NCBI RefSeq assembly: GCF_003350295.1
Contig: NZ_QLYY01000010.1
Span: 149,526 to 213,525 of the forward strand
Length of the DNA stretch: 64,000 nucleotides
DNA from: Vibrio tetraodonis
GTDB taxonomy: Bacteria; Pseudomonadota; Gammaproteobacteria; Enterobacterales; Vibrionaceae
Reading direction: 5' to 3'
A program made the position numbers and the translations under genes. Position 1 is the first letter of the stretch; each line of letters begins with the position of its first letter. The notes beneath the pieces were generated by a model. The model made no database searches. It saw only the letters and a list, made by a program, of their open reading frames with translations, and was not told the origin of the DNA. Positions 36,057-44,708 of the stretch are shown in pieces.

Positions 36057-37100
36057 CTAACTCGTTACTGTTATAATGCGATCGCGACCCTGCTTTTTTG
36101 CCTCATACAAAGCGCTGTCAGCGCGATCGATTAAATACTCGAGTACCGTTCTTTTACATTCAAGGTCTTTCTTTTGGGCGAAATCAAAATGGCAGACGCC
36201 GATCGATATTGTGATGGGGTCTCTATCTAACACGACTTCAGACACAGATTGATGTAGCTTACTGAATATTTGTTCCCTCTCATCAAGGCTGCGCTCGGGA
36301 AGCCAAACTACAAACTCTTCACCACCAAAACGAGCAATGAAGTCCATATCTGTCAGCCTAGATTTGAGGGCTTGAGCGGTTTTCTTCAATACATCATCGC
36401 CCACTTGGTGACCATATTTATCATTGACCTGCTTAAAGTGATCGATGTCTAACACAGCGATAGACCCTTTTCCTTCCGCCAAAAGCATCCGTTCTATGTC
36501 TGAATGAATGGTTTTAAACATGCATCGGCGATTGGAAACCCCCGTAAGCGCATCATTAAACGCCTGGTACTCCAGCTTAGCGTTGAGTTCTCTCAAGCGT
36601 TCTTCTTGCTTTCGTCTTATGAGCTCGACTTCGATCCAAGACGCCATAAGCTTGAGTGCATCAATATCAACTTGAGCAAATGATCGCTCGTAAGGTGTGG
36701 CAGATGAAAAATTTAACGTGCCAAACACCTCATCGTCAATAAAAATTGGCACCCCTATATAAGACTCCAAACCAAACGCTTCATAGGCAGGATGTTTGGC
36801 ATATCTGTCATCTTTGCCCATATTTTCAATCGCTACAGGCACAAATGAGCTACACGTGATTTGGCAATAGGTGGCATTGTAATCAAACGTATCACCAGGA
36901 TTGAGTTCCACTCCCTCAGGCGTTACGCAGTGTAGTACGATGTAAACATCGTTTTCAACGCGCGACAATATTCCAATATCTAGATTAAAACGTTCTAAAC
37001 CAAGCATAATGAGTTGGGTAATTTGGATATCGAAACCTTTCTGGTAATCATTAGTGATCTGGTACAGACGTCGAATTAGTGTTTCGCTGGTTGCTACCAT
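36057..37100 (-). CDS. GAF-GGDEF diguanylate cyclase
   Basis: A 347-residue cytoplasmic protein. A GAF domain (about 15-160, with 'YIGVPIFIDDEVFGTLNF') is followed by a GGDEF domain (about 180-345) with 'DALTGVSNRR', 'VLDIDHFKQVND' and the active site GGEEF at 259-263. All catalytic residues are present, so it should make c-di-GMP. The Arg of the RxxD inhibitory site, nine residues before the GG, is Thr here (TDMD), so product inhibition through the I-site is unlikely. The GAF ligand is unknown. There is no membrane segment. It stands alone in its transcription unit. Confidence 0.93.
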   Translation of the reverse strand: MVATSETLIRRLYQITNDYQKGFDIQITQLIMLGLERFNLDIGILSRVENDVYIVLHCVTPEGVELNPGDTFDYNATYCQITCSSFVPVAIENMGKDDRYAKHPAYEAFGLESYIGVPIFIDDEVFGTLNFSSATPYERSFAQVDIDALKLMASWIEVELIRRKQEERLRELNAKLEYQAFNDALTGVSNRRCMFKTIHSDIERMLLAEGKGSIAVLDIDHFKQVNDKYGHQVGDDVLKKTAQALKSRLTDMDFIARFGGEEFVVWLPERSLDEREQIFSKLHQSVSEVVLDRDPITISIGVCHFDFAQKKDLECKRTVLEYLIDRADSALYEAKKQGRDRIITVTS

Positions 37101-37275
37101 CTCAATCCCTATATTTTAAGTTAGATGTGGCGTATTTTTATTAACCTCACTATCAAGAGATTAGCATACACTTCCTTTCTTAGTGAGGTCATACCCTTAT
37201 TTATTTTTGGCTTTGATGGCACCTTGAGTGGCGTTTTGATACTATAAAAGAAATTTTTCGTATTTTGGTTTAATC

Positions 37276-37851
37276 ATGCGCTTATCCAAGCTTACACAAG
37301 ATATTTTTGATCATCTCTATCGTGATATTACGGAGTTTCGCACTACTTTTGACTTACCCGTAGATAGCCCTGACACCCTAGATTCACAAGCCGACATACT
37401 GCATACCTCGCTTGCCATTGAAGAGATGACTGAGCTAGCAGAAGCGGACAATAAAACCGAGCAAGCCGATGCCATTATCGATAGCGTTTATGTTCTCATG
37501 GGGCGTTTAGTACATTTGGGCGATGCAGCGATAGAATCCAATCTTGCGATTACATATCTCATCGACTTATTACTTAACGTCGCAGAAAATCGTGGTATTG
37601 ATTTTATTCCATGCTGGGATGAAGTTCATTCAAGCAATATGAGCAAGGTTTGTCGCAATGAACAAGAATATGCTGACACCGAATCTCATTATGCCGAGCA
37701 AGGTATTAAACTAATGGCGGTTCAAAAAGGCGATTATATCATTGCTAAATGTGCCGAAGATTTTGTGTCCGAGTCGAAAACGATACGACAAGGCAAAGTA
37801 TTAAAGTCTGTTTACTATCGTCCCGCAGACCTAGCGCCACTAACAGTATAA
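37276..37851 (+). CDS. MazG-like nucleoside triphosphate pyrophosphohydrolase
   Basis: A 191-residue protein. Residues about 45-75 contain an all-alpha NTP pyrophosphatase signature, 'LAIEEMTELAEADNKTEQADAIIDSVYV' in form: EExxE on one helix and ExxDxxxD on the next, the metal-binding acidic set of the PRA-PH/MazG superfamily. The C-terminal half (100-191) is less typical and ends in a beta-rich segment. The substrate may be a non-canonical or modified nucleotide; this is family knowledge, not shown here. Its upstream gap of 175 bases to the GGDEF gene holds both divergent promoters. Confidence 0.75.
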   Translation: MRLSKLTQDIFDHLYRDITEFRTTFDLPVDSPDTLDSQADILHTSLAIEEMTELAEADNKTEQADAIIDSVYVLMGRLVHLGDAAIESNLAITYLIDLLLNVAENRGIDFIPCWDEVHSSNMSKVCRNEQEYADTESHYAEQGIKLMAVQKGDYIIAKCAEDFVSESKTIRQGKVLKSVYYRPADLAPLTV

Positions 37852-37858
37852 AGCATAC

Positions 37859-37908
37859 TTATAGCCACCCTAAGAGACTCCAAAAAACCATACTTAGAGT
37901 GGCTATAA
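37859..37908. terminator. Hairpin between convergent MazG-like and btuD genes
   Basis: TTATAGCCAC-c-CTAAG at 37859-37874 pairs with CTTAG-a-GTGGCTATAA at 37893-37908: 15 base pairs with one mismatch and an A-rich loop. It lies between two gene ends and probably stops transcription from both sides, though neither side has a long T-run. Confidence 0.6.
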
Positions 37909-37912
37909 TACC

Positions 37913-38668
37913 TTATGTGAAAACCAACACAGGCTCGCCCTTAACTTGTGCCACTTCCACTCTGGTTTTAAATACGCGAGAAAGTTCATCTGGGTCACAT
38001 ACTTCTTTGACAGATCCATATACTTGCATCACTCCTTTCTCTAGTAACAAAGCACAATCTGCATTTCTTATTGTACGATTGAGATCGTGATTGGACATAA
38101 TGACTGATACTCCCATATCTGCTATCTTACGAATTAATCTATACAAGAAAACTTCCTGTCCAATATCAAGCGCAGCGGCAGGTTCATCCAAAATGAGTAG
38201 TTTGGCATCTGGGTTAAGTGATGGCCAAACTTGAAGACATATTGCACATAACCTTACGCGTTGCCACTCACCACCGGATAATTCGTGTATTGAACGATGT
38301 AATTTATCTGTAATTTCAAGCAACTCTGTTAGCTCTTGAACAACAGTCTCAGCCGCTACTGTGAGCTTCTGATACGCAGCGGGAAGCGACAAAGATAGAT
38401 AAAATGACACGTCGAGATTGAATGCTGGACGATCATTTTGGTTTAAAAATGCGCGGCTAATAGCCAAAGTTTCTAGTGAGCTTTCCTTTACGTTTATATC
38501 ATCAATGAAGACATTGCCTTGAAAGTCTAATAGTCCAGCGACACAAGCTAATAACGTGCTTTTCCCACTTCCATTAGGACCAATAACATGAAGCACTTCC
38601 CCCTTATTTAGGCTAAAAGAAAGGGGCAGAAGACGAATACCTAGCGACAAATTATCAATGCGAATCAT
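37913..38668 (-). CDS. btuD: Vitamin B12 ABC importer ATPase (BtuD)
   Basis: A 251-residue ABC ATPase with Walker [10 protein letters not shown] near 33-41, signature LSGGEWQRV near 129-137, Walker [13 protein letters not shown] and the switch His in MSNHDLN. The 'LHVIGPNG' opening and '[26 protein letters not shown]' spacing are as in BtuD. It overlaps btuC by 14 bases on the same strand. Together they import cobalamin delivered by the periplasmic BtuF, whose gene is not in this window. No cobalamin riboswitch was seen upstream. Confidence 0.92.
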   Translation of the reverse strand: MIRIDNLSLGIRLLPLSFSLNKGEVLHVIGPNGSGKSTLLACVAGLLDFQGNVFIDDINVKESSLETLAISRAFLNQNDRPAFNLDVSFYLSLSLPAAYQKLTVAAETVVQELTELLEITDKLHRSIHELSGGEWQRVRLCAICLQVWPSLNPDAKLLILDEPAAALDIGQEVFLYRLIRKIADMGVSVIMSNHDLNRTIRNADCALLLEKGVMQVYGSVKEVCDPDELSRVFKTRVEVAQVKGEPVLVFT

Positions 38669-39659
38669 GATGTTTTACCAGCATCCAAATAAATATCGGT
38701 GCACCAATACTTGTAGTGACAACCCCCAAAGGAAGCTCTGCTGAGTGTAAAGCGATTCGAGCGATAATATCGGCACACACCACTAATGTTGCACCCATGA
38801 TTGCAGATACAGGTAACAAGTATCTATTTTGTGCACCCAGTACCAATCTAACCATATGAGGAACAATCAGGCCAACGAAACCGATAACTCCCCCTAAGGC
38901 AACCGCACCACCGACCAGTACAGAGACCGAGAGAATAAGTTTCCAACGAATAGCATAAACATCAATCCCAAGCTGTTTCGCATGCTGTTCACCCATCATA
39001 AGTTTATCCAACATGTGACCTTGAATACATAACCAAACTAATACGGGTAATAGGAACAAAGTAAGCACATGATGAAACCAACTAGCCCCCCCAATTCCGC
39101 CCATAAGCCAATACATGAGTTGACGTAAACTTAAGTCATCGCTGAAGTAGAACGCCCAAGTAACAATAGCGCCAGTGAGAATCCCTAGTGTCACTCCAAC
39201 CAACAACAAACGGGTTGTGGTAAGCTTCATCATTGTTGCAACAGACACCAAAAATATCGTAAATAACAAGGCGCCAATAATAGCGGCAATCATAAATCCA
39301 ATCGGTGTGGCCCATGCAGGCCAAAGAAAAAGAAGAAGAACCATGACAACACTGGCCCCTCCAGATACGCCTAATACTCCCGGTTCAGCAAGAACATTAC
39401 CTAAAAGTACTTGTAGAACACCTCCTGAAACCGCGAGAGCACTACCAATAATCATTGCAGCAAGCAACCTAGGTAATCTCAATTCAGTAACGAGCTGCGT
39501 TTGAATCGTCGTTAAATGTGAAAATGGCGAGATAAACATATCACCAACCATTAGGTGGACGGCAGAAACAGTAATAAGGACGACTAATGACACCAGAGCG
39601 AAGCGCTTCCAGCGAGTATGTTGATAATTAAGAAGTTGGCTTAAGTGCATTCGATTCAA
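38655..39659 (-). CDS. btuC: Vitamin B12 ABC importer permease (BtuC)
   Basis: A 334-residue FecCD-family permease with about ten membrane helices. '[22 protein letters not shown]' (in part) near 49-70, '[14 protein letters not shown]' near 90-103 and '[13 protein letters not shown]' near 252-264 are the FecCD hallmarks. The last is the loop that contacts the ATPase. Pairing with a BtuD-type ATPase favours cobalamin over siderophore as the substrate. Its start lies 93 bases after astE on the same strand. A stem (GTATGG.TGAG / CTCA.CCATAC, 39673-39709) in that gap could separate the two transcripts. Confidence 0.9.
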   Translation of the reverse strand: MNRMHLSQLLNYQHTRWKRFALVSLVVLITVSAVHLMVGDMFISPFSHLTTIQTQLVTELRLPRLLAAMIIGSALAVSGGVLQVLLGNVLAEPGVLGVSGGASVVMVLLLFLWPAWATPIGFMIAAIIGALLFTIFLVSVATMMKLTTTRLLLVGVTLGILTGAIVTWAFYFSDDLSLRQLMYWLMGGIGGASWFHHVLTLFLLPVLVWLCIQGHMLDKLMMGEQHAKQLGIDVYAIRWKLILSVSVLVGGAVALGGVIGFVGLIVPHMVRLVLGAQNRYLLPVSAIMGATLVVCADIIARIALHSAELPLGVVTTSIGAPIFIWMLVKHHDSH

Positions 39660-39752
39660 GCTTTAAGAGCAAGTATGGCTGAGTATATACAATAATCGCT
39701 CAACCATACCCTGACGAAGCTAAAATAGAAAGTAAGAGTTACTTCCTAGACA

Positions 39753-40781
39753 TCAATCGTAGACAAGCTGACCAGATTCAAAGCGTATTTTGACTGGGCA
39801 AACCATAAGAGCTGCTCTCTGGCCAACAGCAACATGTCGATTAGGAAAAACTATCGCTTCCCCTTCATTTTTAGCCATAAGTGGCTTATCGCCGTCATGA
39901 CCAAACACTTCTCCGTGCTTAAACGACGTGAAATTTGCCACATCATCATCAAAGAGAAAATTAAAGTCTTCATTAAGCCGAACGATAGTCCGACTCACTC
40001 GATACATCACTGGTTGACGTGGAAGATGCTCTGAATCAGTTGATGCAATCAAATCACGTGTTGCTAACTCAAATGCAGCCAGTTTGTTAAGGTCATTATC
40101 GCCAAGACGAGACACCTTTCCTAACTCTACCGTTAGCGCCTGTGCAGCATAATTCTCTGCGCTGTACCAACTAAAAGTACTTGAAGGAGCATTTGAAAAC
40201 ATCATAGCTTCCAAATGGGCACTTGCTGAAAAATCAATCAGCGCTTTACTTCGAACTGAGTGACGTGTTTTAGGACTCACACCGAAAGTGTAATGCTTGG
40301 AAGAGCGGATGGCGCAATGCAAATCCAAATGCCAACGTTTATCTTGCGGTGTCTCTTGATAAAAAGAAGAGACCACTCGTTTCAAATTTTCAGCAATCAC
40401 GAGCTCTTTTGTTGCTGAGTGTTCTTTGTCATCGAACAAACGATTGAGATTCATTTCAATAAAGCGGGTATGTTTATTGGTCGACTCTGGATGAGCCACA
40501 ATGAACAGTAAACGCTCTTTGACTGGCTGAAACCCTGTTTGAATATCTGAAACAATTTTATCGACGATTTCCATAGGCGCCGTTTCATTGCCATGAATCC
40601 CACAAGATATAATAATATGTTTACTGCTTTGATCCAGTTGCGATGGGATGACCTCTAATACTCCCCGCTCATGAAGTTTAAACAAGGTGCCGTTAGCAAC
40701 AGTCATCTCACCAGCTAACATGGGTTGATCTAGATCTAGGCTGTCAAAAAGAAAAGATTGGCGAAAGAGGCTTTTCGTCAT
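39753..40781 (-). CDS. astE: Succinylglutamate desuccinylase (AstE)
   Basis: A 342-residue zinc carboxypeptidase-like enzyme. The ligands are in 'SCGIHGNETAPMEIVDKI' (His and Glu, near 53-66) and 'HLDLHCAI' (His near 149), with the catalytic Glu in 'TVELGKV' near 218-224. It hydrolyses N-succinylglutamate to glutamate and succinate, the last step of the arginine succinyltransferase pathway. The other ast genes are not adjacent, as in several Vibrio genomes where astE sits apart. It is the first gene of the leftward group that continues with btuC and btuD. The upstream gap (40782-41238) is 457 bases long and structured. Confidence 0.93.
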   Translation of the reverse strand: MTKSLFRQSFLFDSLDLDQPMLAGEMTVANGTLFKLHERGVLEVIPSQLDQSSKHIIISCGIHGNETAPMEIVDKIVSDIQTGFQPVKERLLFIVAHPESTNKHTRFIEMNLNRLFDDKEHSATKELVIAENLKRVVSSFYQETPQDKRWHLDLHCAIRSSKHYTFGVSPKTRHSVRSKALIDFSASAHLEAMMFSNAPSSTFSWYSAENYAAQALTVELGKVSRLGDNDLNKLAAFELATRDLIASTDSEHLPRQPVMYRVSRTIVRLNEDFNFLFDDDVANFTSFKHGEVFGHDGDKPLMAKNEGEAIVFPNRHVAVGQRAALMVCPVKIRFESGQLVYD

Positions 40782-40899
40782 GCGCTACTCCTTTATTGCA
40801 CAGCGAGCATGTTAATGAATTGTTGAAGAAAATTATGTTGACATGATCTCAGTTATAGCGAGAAAAGTCATATTTGTTAATAATAATTGTGCTACATCA

Positions 40900-40941
40900 C
40901 CGTAAACAGCCAGCACGAGGTAGTGTCTAGGCTGCTTACGG
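40900..40941. other. Structured palindromic element
   Basis: CCGTAA (40900-40905) pairs with TTACGG (40936-40941), CAGCC (40907-40911) with GGCTG (40930-40934), and an inner CAC with GTG. The result is a 42-base hairpin with single-base bulges and a GAGGTA loop. No T-run follows. It lies in a 457-base gap upstream of astE. It could be a structured RNA or part of a small transcript leading to the 28-codon gene at 41239; neither is shown. Confidence 0.4.
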
Positions 40942-41058
40942 TCGATCATATCATATTTGTGGTGAATGAAACCTCACTACAAAAGATTGAGATTATCTCA
41001 ACTTAACCTCTGCACAACTGTCTAAAAAACACACTAAAAGACAGAAAAACGGACATTA

Positions 41059-41073
41059 TTATCATTATGATAA
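41059..41073. promoter_or_regulatory. Perfect 7-1-7 palindrome, possible operator
   Basis: TTATCAT-T-ATGATAA is an exact 15-base palindrome in an AT-rich gap. It resembles Fur-type or other dimer-binding sites, but the half-site order is not the Fur consensus, so no regulator is named. Confidence 0.35.
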
Positions 41074-41238
41074 CCAAATTGACGACAAAATTAAGACATT
41101 ATTGAGTTTTTTGCTATCTTTTGAGGTGGATACAAGCTCAAAGCGCTGTAACCTATTGAAATTTAAAATACGACTTGTTTGATGGCACAAAGCCTGCTTA
41201 ATCCGCAGAGCAAAGTTTTTTCGTACATGGAGGTTTGT

Positions 41239-41325
41239 ATGTTTGCCAATCAAAAATCGAAAAGAAATAAATTCCCTAAACCAACTTCTAAAGCGCCAAA
41301 ACGCATTCCATTCTCACTAACATAG
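41239..41325 (+). CDS. Candidate 28-residue basic small protein
   Basis: A 28-codon frame with a strong ribosome site (GGAGG at 41229-41233, five-base spacer) in front of ATG. The product begins MFANQKSKRNKFPK and ends FSLT. It has eight Lys/Arg, four Pro and no acidic residue or hydrophobic helix, so a nucleic-acid or ribosome contact is conceivable. A hairpin follows 16 bases after the stop. The ribosome site plus 3' hairpin is what supports it as a gene. No known family was recognised; it is too short for certainty. Confidence 0.5.
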   Translation: MFANQKSKRNKFPKPTSKAPKRIPFSLT

Positions 41326-41341
41326 CGATTAAAGTAGACAA

Positions 41342-41362
41342 AGGCCTCGATGGTCGGGGCCT
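41342..41362 (+). terminator. Hairpin after the small-protein candidate
   Basis: AGGCCTCGA pairs with TCGGGGCCT (one T-G wobble) around TGG. The tail AAAAACTTT is poor in T, so termination is plausible but not strong. A leftward terminator reading is equally possible. Confidence 0.5.
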
Positions 41363-41453
41363 AAAAACTTTAAACCTCAAATACAGATCACAGATTTTTG
41401 TCTAATGTTGATAGATTCTCTAGTCATCGAGAGGTTTGTTGAGGACATCATCA

Positions 41454-42140
41454 TTGTCTGAAGAAAAAACACGTGTGATTATTATCGCTGGGGCAACTGG
41501 CCTGATTGGCACTGAACTAGTCAAACAAATGCTAGAAGCAGAGCCAATCACACATATCTATGCCTTAAGTCGACGATCTCTGCCCTTTTATCACCCAAAA
41601 CTTGAAGTAATAAAAGATCCACAGCTGCAAGTAAAAGGTTGGCCATCGGAAAATCCATCGCCCAAATACGGGTTCATTTCTCTGGGCACAACTATAAAGC
41701 AAGCTGGCTCGAAAAAAGAACTGGAACGTATTGATTACCATTTGGTCTGTGACGTTGCCCAAACCATGAAGCAATTAGGCGTAACACATATTGCTATTGC
41801 CTCCAGTTATGGTGCTTCTACGCATGCTATTTCTCATTATTTACGTTGCAAAGGTAAAATGGAAATGGCGATTGAATCTATGGGGTTTGAGCATGTCACA
41901 TTCGTAAGGCCGGGCCCGCTCGTTGGGCTAAGAGACACTCCACGAAAAGACGAAGCAGTTATTCAATTAGTTCTCAAATCAATACGACCGCTGATGTTTG
42001 GCAAACTGGCTAAACTGATCCCAATTCAAGCGAGTGAAGTGGCACAAGCAATGCAATATAGTGTGTTTTCAGATTATGAGCATAGGATAAGAACACTTGA
42101 TAGTATTCAAATAAGAAACCTCATCAATCGTTATCAATAA
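41454..42140 (+). CDS. NAD(P)-binding epimerase/reductase-like protein
   Basis: A 228-residue protein with an N-terminal Rossmann motif, GATGLIGTELV (about 11-21), and an atypical short-chain layout ('YALSRRSLPF', 'ISLGTTIKQAGS', 'ASSYGAS', 'VRPGPLVG'). It resembles the YbjT/Oxidoreductase HTATIP2-like group. The start is set at TTG 41454, with GAGG at 41441 nine bases upstream; TTG 41436 sits too close to its own GAGAGG. The substrate is unknown. It may be translated from the same message as the small protein at 41239, but the hairpin between them argues for separate units. Confidence 0.75.
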   Translation: MSEEKTRVIIIAGATGLIGTELVKQMLEAEPITHIYALSRRSLPFYHPKLEVIKDPQLQVKGWPSENPSPKYGFISLGTTIKQAGSKKELERIDYHLVCDVAQTMKQLGVTHIAIASSYGASTHAISHYLRCKGKMEMAIESMGFEHVTFVRPGPLVGLRDTPRKDEAVIQLVLKSIRPLMFGKLAKLIPIQASEVAQAMQYSVFSDYEHRIRTLDSIQIRNLINRYQ

Positions 42141-42302
42141 ATAACAGCGGGTTTACTTGCACAAAGAAACGCTCTCCTGATTGGTTAATAACTTATTGTT
42201 ATATGTAATACCCAATATTCATTTCATTGCGACCTGACAATTCACTATCGTTGATTGCAGCATCAAATATTGTCATAAACTTCGTTACTAAAGGCTACCC
42301 CT

Positions 42303-43676
42303 ATGTCATTCGCATCTATCGCTTCTTTGGCGGTATTTGTCGCACTTCTTATTTTTATAATGCGGCAACAAAACAAAGAAAACAGTTTATCACGATTGGT
42401 TCTAACCGGTTTAATTGCTGGCAGCTTATTTGGGCTCACACTCCAGCTGACTTTCAGTCAAGAAACTCATGTCATCAATCAGACTCTTGAGTGGATAAAT
42501 ATTGTCGGCAGCGGCTATGTAAGTTTATTGAAAATGGTTGTCATGCCACTTGTATTAGTATCTATGATATCGGCTGTTGTAAAATTAGAAAAAGGCGGCT
42601 CACTCGGAAAAATTTCTGGCCTAACCATTTCAATATTGCTTGCTACCACTGCGATCTCTGCATTAGTCGGTATCATGATTACTCAAGCTTTTGGGCTGAC
42701 AGCACAAGGTTTAGTTGAAGGAGCCAGAGAAACTGCTCGTATTGCCGTTTTGGAAAATAGAGCTGGCGCCGTCAGTGATCTTACTATTCCACAGATGTTA
42801 ATCAGCTTTATTCCCACCAACCCGTTTGCCGATCTAACAGGAGCACGTTCTACTTCCATTATTGCGGTCGTGATATTTGGTATTCTGACTGGTATTGCTG
42901 CTCGTAAAGTGATGATAGAAAAGCAAGAGCTTGAAAAACCGATAAGTGTATTTGTCGATGCCACTCAGTCTATCGTTATGCGACTCGTAAAAATGATTAT
43001 GGCACTTACGCCATACGGGATTGCGGCATTGATGGCAAAAGTCGTTGCAACGTCTAGTGCCAATGACATTCTTAACTTACTTGGCTTTATCATAGCGTCT
43101 TACGTTGCAATAGCACTTATGTTCGTTGTTCATGGAATTCTGGTTTCTTTCGTGGGTGTCAGTCCTAAAAGTTATTTTCAGAAAATATGGCCTGTGCTTA
43201 CTTTTGCCTTCACCTCGCGAAGCTCTGCAGCAACTATCCCACTAAATGTCGAAGCGCAAATCAACAAGCTGAACGTTCCACCAGCAATTGCTAACCTATC
43301 TGCATCATTCGGTGCAACCATAGGCCAAAATGGTTGTGCAGGTATCTACCCTGCCATGCTTGCTGTGATGGTCGCACCAACTGTAGGTATTGACCCGACA
43401 GACATACACTTTATTTTATCTCTTATCGCGATCATCGTAATCAGTTCATTTGGGATAGCAGGTGTTGGCGGCGGCGCTACTTTTGCAGCGCTGATAGTAT
43501 TACCAGCCATGGGGCTTCCTGTCACCATCGCAGCACTACTCATTTCCATCGAACCACTCATCGATATGGCACGCACCGCTTTAAATGTCTCTGGTGCAAT
43601 GACAGCGGGCACAATCACCAGTCGACTGATTGGAGACGAATCATCTGATAAAGAGCCAGAAGTACAACAAGCCTGA
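42303..43676 (+). CDS. tcyP: L-cystine symporter (TcyP/YdjN-like)
   Basis: A 457-residue member of the dicarboxylate/amino acid:cation symporter family with about eight helices and re-entrant loops. 'FAFTSRSSAATIPLNVEA' near 303-320 is the serine-rich re-entrant loop in the TcyP form, and 'GATIGQNGCAGIYPAMLAVM' near 338-357 is characteristic of cystine carriers rather than GltP. It imports L-cystine with a cation. AAGG lies before the ATG. A terminator follows at 43689. It is a single-gene unit. Confidence 0.9.
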   Translation: MSFASIASLAVFVALLIFIMRQQNKENSLSRLVLTGLIAGSLFGLTLQLTFSQETHVINQTLEWINIVGSGYVSLLKMVVMPLVLVSMISAVVKLEKGGSLGKISGLTISILLATTAISALVGIMITQAFGLTAQGLVEGARETARIAVLENRAGAVSDLTIPQMLISFIPTNPFADLTGARSTSIIAVVIFGILTGIAARKVMIEKQELEKPISVFVDATQSIVMRLVKMIMALTPYGIAALMAKVVATSSANDILNLLGFIIASYVAIALMFVVHGILVSFVGVSPKSYFQKIWPVLTFAFTSRSSAATIPLNVEAQINKLNVPPAIANLSASFGATIGQNGCAGIYPAMLAVMVAPTVGIDPTDIHFILSLIAIIVISSFGIAGVGGGATFAALIVLPAMGLPVTIAALLISIEPLIDMARTALNVSGAMTAGTITSRLIGDESSDKEPEVQQA

Positions 43677-43688
43677 CTAAAGCCTACT

Positions 43689-43721
43689 AAGCCTCGAACC
43701 TAAATGTTTGGGGCTTGTTTT
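43689..43721 (+). terminator. Terminator after tcyP
   Basis: AAGCC (43689-43693) pairs with GGCTT (43712-43716), extended by an inner AAC/GTT pairing with mismatches, and is followed by GTTTT. A reasonable intrinsic terminator. Confidence 0.65.
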
Positions 43722-43837
43722 AAAAAATCAGCTCAATCAAATACCTCTTGTTTCATCTCTATATAATGCCGAATTTCTATTTTTGACCTATCCTCGATAA
43801 AGGACCCTTAACTTAGCCCCTAACGATACCGTGTATT

Positions 43838-44599
43838 ATGCTCCGAACACTTTATGTAACAGCATTAGTATTACTGTCCTTTGTCTCGCGAGCTAGTCTA
43901 CCCTTGTATGATCCTTGGGGAGAACTCAAGTTCATGACCGAAGAATACCCTCCCCTAAATTTCACTGATGATGACGGACGTTTAACTGGTCTGTCAGTTG
44001 AGGTTTTACTGGGAACAGCGAGATACGCTAAATCTGGGCTTAGCAGAGAAGACATCCTAATACTTCCCTGGGCAAGGGCTTATAAAGACACACTTAGACG
44101 CAAAGGGAGTGTGCTATTTGCGACATCACGCAAGCCTGAGAGAGAAGCTTTATTCTTGTGGGTAGGCCCGATATCCAAAGGGACACCTTCTTTTCTCATT
44201 GCTAGAAAAACCAGTAACATAAATATCATCTCAGAGACCGATCTAACCCAGTATCGTATCGGAGTGATCAGGGGGGATAGTTTAGAAAAGCGCGTCGAAA
44301 AATTGAAAGTCCCAGAAGATAATATCATACGTTCACATGATCCTGCACTGCTTGCTGAACAGCTTGTCAAAGGGCGTATCGATCTCTGGGCCACCAACCT
44401 GAAAGGCGCTGAAACTTTATTAAACGATCTCAACGTTTCTATCAGCTTGGTTGAACCCGTGTATCAATTTAAATTTAATGACAACTATTTTGCGGTTAAC
44501 AAAACTACACCTATCGAGGTTGTCAACCAGATGCAAGCGGCGCTGGATGAGTTTAAAAAAACACCCGAATATCAAGCATTGGTTGATAAGTTTAAGTAA
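43838..44599 (+). CDS. Periplasmic solute-binding protein, family 3
   Basis: A 253-residue protein with a signal peptide (about 1-19, cleavage near SRAS). The pattern 'FMTEEYPPLNFTDDDGRLTGLSVEVL' (in part) near 30-56 is the standard opening of family 3 binding proteins: an aromatic-proline loop, then DG.l.G...d.l. 'ILPWARAYKDTLRRKGSVLFATSRKPER' marks lobe II entry. No permease genes are adjacent. Stand-alone proteins of this kind in Vibrio often serve sensing or are shared with a distant transporter. The ligand is unknown. Confidence 0.82.
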   Translation: MLRTLYVTALVLLSFVSRASLPLYDPWGELKFMTEEYPPLNFTDDDGRLTGLSVEVLLGTARYAKSGLSREDILILPWARAYKDTLRRKGSVLFATSRKPEREALFLWVGPISKGTPSFLIARKTSNINIISETDLTQYRIGVIRGDSLEKRVEKLKVPEDNIIRSHDPALLAEQLVKGRIDLWATNLKGAETLLNDLNVSISLVEPVYQFKFNDNYFAVNKTTPIEVVNQMQAALDEFKKTPEYQALVDKFK

Positions 44600-44708
44600 T
44601 TATCTAAATTCAATTAATCCTCCACTTACTGAGAAAACAGCTTCCTTCGCTTAGGAACTGATATACAATGCTCATGGTGAAAAATCACAAAGATAGAGCG
44701 ATAAGCCA

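Noticed and set aside
39660..39752. Search for a cobalamin riboswitch before btuC
   Set aside because: The gap is only 93 bases and no B12-box-like sequence was seen; a simple stem is present instead.
41055..41075. Fur box
   Set aside because: The palindrome has half-sites TTATCAT/ATGATAA, not the GATAAT/ATTATC order of Fur; neighbouring genes are not iron genes.
41065..41253. Minus-strand 62-codon frame in the astE upstream gap
   Set aside because: No ribosome site, it runs against the small-protein candidate, and the composition looks random.
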